Shown: positions 1 through 5,435 of the stretch, in pieces
Layout: each line of letters starts with the position of its first letter
Numbering within the stretch: the first letter of the stretch is position 1
NCBI GenBank assembly: GCA_045598845.1
Contig: JAZRUY010000050.1
Location: 1-15,278 of the forward strand
Reading direction: 5' to 3'
Length of the DNA: 15,278 nt
Source: JAZRUY01 sp045598845
Lineage (GTDB): Bacteria > Verrucomicrobiota > Lentisphaeria > Victivallales > Victivallaceae
Notes under the pieces: generated by a model
Told to the model about the DNA's origin: nothing
The model's database searches: none
The model's input: only the letters and a program-made list of their open reading frames with translations
Program-made: the position numbers and the translations under genes

Positions 1-993
1 CGTCTTGCCGGATTGCTGGATGCTTTTCTGCTCAAACTGGCCGCGCAGACCGATGAACTGCGCACCGCCGGCGACGGCGGCTTCGCCAACGAGCTGGAAG
101 CCCAGGTGAATATCCTTGCCGAGTATTCCGAAACCGTGAAATGTTTCGCGGGGCGCACCGTGCAGCCCGCGGTTTATTATGCGGAAAGCAGTTCCGGCGA
201 CCCCGCGCTGATCGCCGCACCGCTGAATGTCAACGAACTCCTCGGGCGGATGCTGTTCGGCGGCGGGTTCACCGCGGTGCTGTGCAGCGCCACCCTCAGC
301 GTCAACAATTCCTTCGCTTACTTTACCGGCAGATGCGGATTCCGCGGCGGGGAAACGCTGCAACTGGATTCGCCGTTCAGCCCGGATCAGGCCGAAGTGC
401 TGCTGCTTCCGGATATGCCGCAGCCGCAATCCGCGGATTATGCCGCAGCCGTCGCCGCCGCTGTGCGCGAAAGCATCGCGCTCACCGGAGGAAGCGCGTT
501 CATCCTGTTCACCGGCTACGATATAATGCGCCGCACCGCTGCCGCACTGGCGGATTTTCTGGAACAGCAGGGCATCCGGATGCTGGTGCAGGGGCAGGGA
601 ATGACCCGCTCCGCCCTGCTCCGGGAATTCCGGCAGGATATCCGGTCCGTATTGTTCGGCACCGACAGTTTCTGGACCGGAGTCGATGTGCCCGGCGACG
701 CGCTGCGCAATGTCACGATAGTCAAACTGCCGTTCGCCGTGCCCGACCATCCGCTGATCAGGGCGCGCGCCGAAGCCATTGTTTCCTCCGGCGGCAACGA
801 TTTCCGCGATTACAGTCTGCCGGAAGCGGTGTTGAAATTCCGGCAGGGCGCCGGCAGACTGATCCGCAACCGCTCCGACCGCGGCGTCATTGTGGTGCTC
901 GACAGCCGCGTCGTAAATAAATTTTACGGCAAAATCTTTCTCGCCAGCCTGCCCTACCCGGTCCGGATATGCCGCGACGGCCTCCGCGGCTGA
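1..993 (+). CDS. DinG/YoaA-type (Rad3-related, XPD-like) DNA helicase, C-terminal part, 5' truncated by window edge
   Basis: The reading frame is open from base 1, giving 330 residues, and ends with TGA at 991-993. This is the second helicase domain (HELICc2) of the superfamily 2 XPD/DinG group, ATP-dependent 5'-3' helicases that act on damaged or R-looped DNA. Visible motifs are CSATL near 283-297, the motif V block GTDSFWTGVDVPG from about 658, and the motif VI block QGAGRLIRNRSDRG from about 844, which carries the arginine finger. The conserved LPF(A)VPDHPL stretch follows motif V. Walker A, DEAH and the iron-sulfur cysteines would lie upstream of the window, so DinG, YoaA and exonuclease-fused forms cannot be told apart. 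A TTG at 13 could be read as a start, but the frame continues upstream and the protein would lack its ATP-binding half. It converges on the phosphatase-like gene with 28 bp between stop codons. Confidence 0.9.
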   Translation, partial: RLAGLLDAFLLKLAAQTDELRTAGDGGFANELEAQVNILAEYSETVKCFAGRTVQPAVYYAESSSGDPALIAAPLNVNELLGRMLFGGGFTAVLCSATLSVNNSFAYFTGRCGFRGGETLQLDSPFSPDQAEVLLLPDMPQPQSADYAAAVAAAVRESIALTGGSAFILFTGYDIMRRTAAALADFLEQQGIRMLVQGQGMTRSALLREFRQDIRSVLFGTDSFWTGVDVPGDALRNVTIVKLPFAVPDHPLIRARAEAIVSSGGNDFRDYSLPEAVLKFRQGAGRLIRNRSDRGVIVVLDSRVVNKFYGKIFLASLPYPVRICRDGLRG

Positions 994-1021
994 ACGGCGG
1001 CGCGGATATTGCGGACTATTT

Positions 1022-2554
1022 TCAGAATTTACTGAAGAACAGACGCTGTTTCAGCAGACTGCACAACTCGTTGTTGTCCAGTTTTCCGCAGAACAGCATT
1101 TCGCCGATTCCCCCCGCGCTCAGCGGCACCGGATTACCGCAGTCGCCCATGCCGCACCAGCGCACTCCGGCATGTTCGCCGAGTATCCGGCAGGCGGCCG
1201 CCGCCAGCGGGCAATGATACTCTCCCCGTGGTCCGAAATCGGTATATACCTCCGAAGCGTTTTCGCCGGTACGCTCGTATTCGTAAGCGGAGCGCAGCCG
1301 GTTTTCCTCGGCGTCGGAAAGCACCGCCGGATCATTGTCATCCGCCCCGCCGACAGGGAATTTCAACCCGAAGAAAGCGGTGATATCCTTTTTCACGGCA
1401 TCAAAATCCTTGTCGCCGTGTATCTTGCAGAATTCCGACGAGCAGCGCGACTGGGCGCTCAGCAGTTTCAGGCTTCCTCCGGCGGCGGCCGGCGGCACCT
1501 GGCACAGTCCTCCCGCATCGCGGACTCCGGTCACCACGATCAGGGTTTCCGATGCGTGCGTGCCTGCGGCGGCGAACTCCTGCGCCGCCCCCACCGCCTC
1601 GTCCAAAGCGCGGATTTCAGCGATCATCGCCCGGGTATCGTTGCGGCGGCAGGCTTCCGCTATGCGTCCGCAGTTGACCACGATAATGAACCCGTTGCGG
1701 TCGTCCAGCGTCGCGGCCGCCTTGCGCACCAGCGCAGCCAGCGCGCCGGCGGATGCCGGATCCTCCAGCGACGGCCGGATTGCGCTGACGATCAGATTTT
1801 TATCGCCGGCAGCAGGATTGAACCCGTCCGCCAGTTTCGCCGGTTCGCATTCCGTCACCTTATAGCCGTTCTGCCGGAAAGCCTCGGCTACCGGCATGCC
1901 GTCCAGTTCCGCCGGATTTAATCCGGCGCAGGCGTACCAGTCGTATCCGGAAGCCAGCGCGCCGCGCAGGGCGGTTTCGCCATCGCGGGCGGAGGCGCTG
2001 TGGGCGAAAAACCCCGCCGGCACCGGATCTTCCAGCCCGGTATCGGTGATGACTCCCAGCTTGCGTCCGCCGTGTTTAGCGAACGCCAGAAAATTCTCTA
2101 AATCCTTGCCGTCCGTCCCCTTGCCGACCATTCCCGGCGCAGTCCGGGCGGCGCAGGCCAGCGCGGTCGCCGCCGCCGCCGCGTCCGAAACATTGCCGTA
2201 GGCGTTTTCGGTGGTAACAAATCCCTGCCCCGGCAGACTGTCCATGCGCAGCGCTTCACCGCCGGCCGCCTTCTGATAGACCGCGGTCACCCGGCGTCCG
2301 GTCAACCCCATGCCGTCGCCGGTGAAAAGGAAAATATATTTCGCCGGCGCGATACTGGTCTCTCCGTGCGCCAGCGCCATCAGCACATTGCCGAAGAACC
2401 GATTATCCGCTCCGAATCCTTTCAGCCAGCGGTTCAGACTGCCGCCGGTAACCAGATTGAAGAAGATTATCCCGATGATCAGTGTCCCGACCCATATCCA
2501 CGCCCGGGCTCTCAGGCTTCTCTTTTTCTTCCGGCTCGGCAAACCGCCTATCAT
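1022..2554 (-). CDS. Membrane-anchored alkaline-phosphatase-fold protein, predicted catalytically dead
   Basis: 510 residues. The basic N-terminus (KKKRSLRAR) precedes one hydrophobic segment at about 19-35 with no clear cleavage site, so a signal-anchor with the domain outside the cytoplasm is likely. The rest follows the alkaline phosphatase family: GDGMG at 79-83, VSDAAAAATALA at 122-133, a PAGFFAH block at 179-185, the NCGRIAEACRR block at 294-304, DEAVGAAQEF at 318-327, VTGVRDAGGL at 341-350 and NPVPL at 474-478. Aligned by eye with E. coli PhoA, Ser102 is Ala125, Thr155 is Val178, Glu322 is Asn294, Asp327 is Ala299, His331 is Arg303, Asp369-His370 are Val344-Arg345 and His412 is Asp471. 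Only Asp51 (Asp80) and Asp153 (Asp176) remain. The frame is intact, so this looks like a maintained pseudoenzyme, perhaps for binding or scaffolding. The start at 2554 has a good GGAGGT ribosome binding site 6 nt away. Confidence 0.85.
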   Translation of the reverse strand: MIGGLPSRKKKRSLRARAWIWVGTLIIGIIFFNLVTGGSLNRWLKGFGADNRFFGNVLMALAHGETSIAPAKYIFLFTGDGMGLTGRRVTAVYQKAAGGEALRMDSLPGQGFVTTENAYGNVSDAAAAATALACAARTAPGMVGKGTDGKDLENFLAFAKHGGRKLGVITDTGLEDPVPAGFFAHSASARDGETALRGALASGYDWYACAGLNPAELDGMPVAEAFRQNGYKVTECEPAKLADGFNPAAGDKNLIVSAIRPSLEDPASAGALAALVRKAAATLDDRNGFIIVVNCGRIAEACRRNDTRAMIAEIRALDEAVGAAQEFAAAGTHASETLIVVTGVRDAGGLCQVPPAAAGGSLKLLSAQSRCSSEFCKIHGDKDFDAVKKDITAFFGLKFPVGGADDNDPAVLSDAEENRLRSAYEYERTGENASEVYTDFGPRGEYHCPLAAAACRILGEHAGVRWCGMGDCGNPVPLSAGGIGEMLFCGKLDNNELCSLLKQRLFFSKF

Positions 2555-2560
2555 AATCGC

Positions 2561-2566
2561 ACCTCC
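2561..2566 (-). promoter_or_regulatory. Ribosome binding site of the phosphatase-like gene
   Basis: The minus strand reads GGAGGT, a full Shine-Dalgarno core, six bases before the ATG at 2554. It fixes the start codon and argues that this apparently inactive protein is still translated. Confidence 0.75.
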
Positions 2567-2612
2567 GTTCGGTTTTCACCGTTGCTTGACGACCGCTCAA
2601 CTATTGCTTACT

Positions 2613-2641
2613 AATATAGCACTTCGGGAAATACTTACCAT
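2613..2641 (-). promoter_or_regulatory. Possible promoter of the phosphatase-like gene
   Basis: The minus strand has TATATT at 2618-2613, the same -10 hexamer as the better promoters at 7292 and 14298. The hexamer 17 bp upstream is ATGGTA (2641-2636), only three matches to TTGACA, so the call rests on the -10 box and on position. Transcription would start near 2606 and leave a leader of about 50 nt. Confidence 0.35.
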
Positions 2642-2654
2642 ATCCGGGAATTTC

Positions 2655-2670
2655 TATTTATCTGTAAATA
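2655..2670. repeat. Perfect short inverted repeat, possible operator
   Basis: TATTTA (2655-2660), loop TCTG, TAAATA (2665-2670): a perfect 6-bp inverted repeat. It lies between the possible minus-strand promoter of the phosphatase-like gene and the plus-strand TATAAT at 2694, where an operator shared by divergent promoters would sit. AT-rich short repeats arise by chance, so the functional reading is tentative. Confidence 0.3.
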
Positions 2671-2742
2671 ACGTAAGGATTAAAGCGCGGCGGTATAATT
2701 AAAAATTAAAATAAGAAAGAATTTTGAAGAAAAAGGAAACAA

Positions 2743-2835
2743 CAGATCCGGGCAGCGGAATACGGAGGGACGGGCCTCCGGGAAGGAGGGACCCGGAAAT
2801 ACTCCGCCCGCAACCCCGTATTCCGCCGGATACTG
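2743..2835. repeat. Large nested inverted repeat (stem-loop)
   Basis: The core is a perfect 11-bp inverted repeat, GCGGAATACGG (2755-2765) with CCGTATTCCGC (2816-2826). It is extended outward by CAGATCCG (2743-2750) against CGGATACTG (2827-2835), with a 4-nt bulge on the left and a single A bulge on the right. Inside the 50-nt loop a second hairpin pairs CGGG plus CCTCC (2771-2779) with GGAGG plus CCCG (2785-2795) around a GGGAA loop. The pairing works on either strand. On the minus strand a T-rich tract follows it, so a terminator-like role in that direction is also possible. Confidence 0.7.
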
Positions 2836-2849
2836 TACCGCCGGATAAT

Positions 2850-2884
2850 AAAAAGTCAAGCGGAAAAGAGACCGGCTCCCGCTT
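2850..2884 (-). terminator. Factor-independent terminator downstream of ispF
   Basis: Read on the minus strand, AAGCGG (2884-2879) pairs with CCGCTT (2863-2858) with an inner GAG/CTC pairing, followed after three bases by TTTTT (2854-2850). It lies about 65 bp past the ispF stop and would end the long minus-strand operon before the phosphatase-like gene. Confidence 0.55.
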
Positions 2885-2911
2885 CTCTGAAAAGCTCCGG
2901 AGCCGCAGGAA

Positions 2912-2950
2912 GGTGAAGCCTGGCGGCATCCGCTTTCACCGTCTTTTTTT
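2912..2950 (+). terminator. Plus-strand factor-independent terminator abutting the ispF stop
   Basis: GGTGAA (2912-2917) pairs with TTCACC (2935-2940), enclosing a second stem GCGG-CAT-CCGC (2923-2933). TTTTTTT follows at 2944-2950. The T tract overlaps the ispF stop codon (2949-2951) read from the other strand. It would stop plus-strand transcription from the intergenic region before it runs antisense into ispF. Confidence 0.6.
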
Positions 2951-3422
2951 ATCTTTTCTCCAGCAGGACGGCGGCGACCGCGCTGATTCCTTCCTCCCGC
3001 CCCTCGTAGCCCAGCTTTTCCGTGGTGGTGGCTTTCACCGAAACCTGAGTGATGTCGATTCCCATGCCGGCGGCCAGCGATGCGCGCATCCGGTCCCGGT
3101 ACGGCGCCAGTTTCGGCTGCTGGGCGGCGATAGTGATATCGGCGTTGGCGATGCGCCATTCCGCGAATTCCGGCCGTTCCAGCACCCGGCGCAGCAGTGC
3201 CATGCTGTCCGCTCCGGCATAAGCGGGGTCGTTGTCGGGAAACATCATCCCGATGTCGCCGAGCGCCAGTGCCCCGAGCAGGGCGTCCATCAGCGCATGA
3301 GCAGCCGCATCGGCGTCGCTGTGCCCCAGCAGCCCCATGGTATGCCCGATCTTCACTCCGCAGAGTATAAGCGGGCGCCCCGGCACCAGCCGGTGCACAT
3401 CAAAACCGTAACCGATTCTCAT
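2949..3422 (-). CDS. ispF: 2-C-methyl-D-erythritol 2,4-cyclodiphosphate synthase (IspF)
   Basis: 157 residues, full length for the family. IspF converts 4-diphosphocytidyl-2-C-methylerythritol 2-phosphate to the cyclodiphosphate with release of CMP, the fifth step of the MEP pathway for isoprenoids. The N-terminal MRIGYGFDVH carries metal ligands Asp8 and His10; His42 in the GHSDADAAAH block (33-42) completes the zinc site. GDIGMMFPDNDP (55-66) and ATTTEKLGYEGREEGISA near the C-terminus are family hallmarks. I chose the second of two adjacent ATGs (3422 rather than 3425) because the family usually begins MRIG; AAGGA lies 5 nt upstream. The frame is open much further upstream but only overlaps the ribonuclease gene. 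It follows the ribonuclease stop by 35 bp and is the last gene of the block. IspD is not adjacent. CMP released here could be rephosphorylated by Cmk at the other end of the block, though that link is only suggestive. Confidence 0.96.
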   Translation of the reverse strand: MRIGYGFDVHRLVPGRPLILCGVKIGHTMGLLGHSDADAAAHALMDALLGALALGDIGMMFPDNDPAYAGADSMALLRRVLERPEFAEWRIANADITIAAQQPKLAPYRDRMRASLAAGMGIDITQVSVKATTTEKLGYEGREEGISAVAAVLLEKR

Positions 3423-3457
3423 CATGATCCTTCGCTCCGTTTCCGGTTCAAACCGTA

Positions 3458-5407
3458 TCAAAATCCGGCCGGCGCGAACCGCGCCTGCCCCCGGGCGGTA
3501 TCCAGTCCGTCCAGCCGCACATAGATAAAATCGCCCGGCTTGTATTCGCCGCCGCGCTGTTTTTTGAATTTCGCGCCCTGCCGGCGCGGCCGGCCGGTCA
3601 GCGATTCGCGCGGCACAAATCCGTACAGCCCCATTTCCCGGATATCGATCTGGATTCCGGCGGCGAAGACCTTCACCACCACCGCTTCGTACAGATTCTC
3701 GCCGCCGGCGTCCAGTCTTTCCTGCAGGTAGCGCAGTTTCAGCCGGTCCGAGGCCGCGAACCCGGCATTGTCGCTGTTCTCCTCCAGTTCCGAGCAGCGC
3801 AGCGCGGTTTTCGCCATTCCGGCCGCATTCTTCAGCCGGGTGCCGCAGTCGGCGTTCCACAGCTGCTGATGCACGGTCAGATCGGTGTACCGCCGGATCG
3901 GGCTGGTGAAATGGGCGTATCTGCTCTTGCCGAGGCCGAAATGCAGCCCCGGTCCGCATTGATAGAACGCGCGCGGCAGCGCCCGCAGGAACAGATTCAG
4001 AATGATTTCCCGCTTCGGATCGTCGGCAGGCAGGGCGGCGATGAAGCGGTTGCAGTTATCCCGCACCGTCAGATCCCCCGGCAGCATGCCGAACACCTCG
4101 TCCAGCATGGCGCTGAATTCCGTGATTTTCTCCCCCTCCGGCGCCGGATGCACCCGGTAAATGCCGGGAATATTTTTCTCCAGCATTTCTTCGCCCACCG
4201 CGCTGTTGGCGGCCAGCATGCATTCCTCCACCAGCAGTTCCGATTCGCGCTGCGTCCGGCGCGACAGCCCCAGAATCCGGTTCTGTTCCTCATCGCAGAT
4301 AACCCGGATTTCCGGCAGATCCATATCCAGGAAATGTTCGGCCGAGCGCCGGTACTCCCGCATTTTCCGGGTCAGTTTCAGCAGTTGCTCCAGTGTGCCG
4401 CGCATTTCCGCGCTCCATTCCGCCGGCGCCGTTTTGAATTCCGTCCCGGCGAATTCCTGCACCTCGTCGTAATTCAGCCGGTGATCCACTTTCACCCAGG
4501 TATGTTTCCTCACGGCGGAAATCACTTTGCCGGTAGCCTTTTCCACTGTCAGAAAAACCGAATGGGCGCGCGACCGCTCTCCGGCCCGCATGCTGATGGA
4601 TGCGGTCAGGGTGCGCGGCAGCATCGGCAGGGTGCGTCCCGGCAGATAGCAGCTGAACCCGCGTTTGGCGGCTGCGGCGTCGAATTTGCCCCGCGGCGCG
4701 ATAAAAGCCGCCACATCGGAAATATGCACCCCCAGTTCCGCGGTATCGCCGCAGTCGCGGATGCTCAGCGCGTCATCGAAATCCTTGGCGTCGAAGGGAT
4801 CTATGGTCACCGTCATCAGTCCGGTGCAGTCGGCGCGTTCTATGCCGCGCGGTTCGGCCGCCGCCGCCTCGGCGCATTCCTCATCGGTATACGGGCGCTC
4901 CAGACCGAATTCCGCCGCCACCGCGTCCAGATCCGCGCTGATCGCTCCGGCCTTGCCGTAGTGCTGCCGGATAACCCCGCGCATCCGGCCGTGTTCCGGC
5001 TCCAGCAGTCCCACCCGCACCCAGTCGCCCCGGCGGGCGCCGCGCAGCGGTCCGGTTATCTCCACTTCGTCCGGCAGCCGGCGGTCCAGCGGGCGCACGA
5101 TCCGGCCGGCCAGCAGTTCCCCCACCAGTTCCGACCGGCCGCGTTCCAGTATCTCCTCTATGCGACCGGCCGGTCCGCGGCCGTCTTCACGCCGTTCCGG
5201 CAGCAGTTTCACCTTCACCATGTCGCCGTCCAGGGCCCCGTTCATAAACGGCGGGGGGATGAAAATATCTTCGCCGCCGTCCTCCGGGCGCACAAATCCG
5301 AATCCGGCCGCGCTCGCCGACAGTTTTCCCTCGGCGCAGCGGCCGCCGCTCCGTTCGCGCCGGCGGCGGTTCAGCCTCTCCAGCCGCAGTTTCCGGTCTT
5401 TCTTCAT
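3458..5407 (-). CDS. rnr: RNase R/RNase II family 3'-5' exoribonuclease
   Basis: 649 residues. Hydrolytic, processive 3'-5' exoribonuclease that degrades mRNA and structured RNA in the cytoplasm. A basic N-terminal stretch (2-20) is followed by a cold-shock-like OB domain (about 27-85), a second OB region (about 90-150), the RNB catalytic domain (about 190-520) and a C-terminal S1 domain (about 570-649). The catalytic aspartates fall in IDPFDAKDFDDA: Asp203, Asp209, Asp211 and Asp212, with the same spacing as Asp272/278/280/281 of E. coli RNase R. The conserved HFTSPIRRYTDL is at 499-510. It is about 160 residues shorter than E. coli RNase R and lacks the N-terminal helix-turn-helix and lysine-rich tail, so its size matches RNase II while the sequence style is RNase R-like. 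The start at 5407 has AAAGGAGG five bases upstream, and the gene lies 28 bp after the ThDP enzyme. Confidence 0.93.
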   Translation of the reverse strand: MKKDRKLRLERLNRRRRERSGGRCAEGKLSASAAGFGFVRPEDGGEDIFIPPPFMNGALDGDMVKVKLLPERREDGRGPAGRIEEILERGRSELVGELLAGRIVRPLDRRLPDEVEITGPLRGARRGDWVRVGLLEPEHGRMRGVIRQHYGKAGAISADLDAVAAEFGLERPYTDEECAEAAAAEPRGIERADCTGLMTVTIDPFDAKDFDDALSIRDCGDTAELGVHISDVAAFIAPRGKFDAAAAKRGFSCYLPGRTLPMLPRTLTASISMRAGERSRAHSVFLTVEKATGKVISAVRKHTWVKVDHRLNYDEVQEFAGTEFKTAPAEWSAEMRGTLEQLLKLTRKMREYRRSAEHFLDMDLPEIRVICDEEQNRILGLSRRTQRESELLVEECMLAANSAVGEEMLEKNIPGIYRVHPAPEGEKITEFSAMLDEVFGMLPGDLTVRDNCNRFIAALPADDPKREIILNLFLRALPRAFYQCGPGLHFGLGKSRYAHFTSPIRRYTDLTVHQQLWNADCGTRLKNAAGMAKTALRCSELEENSDNAGFAASDRLKLRYLQERLDAGGENLYEAVVVKVFAAGIQIDIREMGLYGFVPRESLTGRPRRQGAKFKKQRGGEYKPGDFIYVRLDGLDTARGQARFAPAGF

Positions 5408-5435
5408 CGCCGCCTCCTTTCCGTTCTTTTCAGGA

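Larger units (their letters stand above)
2694..2950 (+). ncRNA. Candidate structured small RNA with its own -10 box and terminator
   Basis: On the plus strand a perfect TATAAT at 2694-2699 (with no good -35) is followed by an A-rich stretch, a large nested hairpin (2743-2835), a second hairpin (CGGCTCC 2873-2879 with GGAGCCG 2899-2905) and a factor-independent terminator (2912-2950). No plus-strand protein gene is present to explain that terminator. A transcript from about 2706 to 2950 would be about 245 nt. I do not recognise it as SRP RNA, RNase P RNA, tmRNA or a known riboswitch. Alternatives are that the structures serve minus-strand read-through from ispF, or form the upstream region of the phosphatase-like gene. 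Confidence 0.35.

Noticed and set aside
13..15. TTG as the start codon of the helicase
   Set aside because: The frame is open to the window edge, and starting here would omit the ATP-binding half of the helicase. Truncation by the window is the simpler reading.
994..1021. A bidirectional terminator between the helicase and the phosphatase-like gene
   Set aside because: The 28-bp gap has GC-rich bases but no convincing hairpin with a T tract on either strand.
2555..2948. A tRNA, SRP RNA, RNase P RNA or CRISPR array in the gap
   Set aside because: No cloverleaf, no conserved SRP or RNase P core sequence and no regularly spaced repeats were seen; only the hairpins described.
2724..3524. A plus-strand open frame starting in the intergenic gap
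   Set aside because: Most of it is antisense to ispF, its translation is Arg/Pro-rich, and a terminator at 2912-2950 would cut the transcript early.
2949..3959. An extended 336-codon version of ispF
   Set aside because: The extra N-terminal part overlaps the 3' end of the ribonuclease gene in another frame and has no homology pattern. The family N-terminus MRIGYGFDVH begins at 3422.
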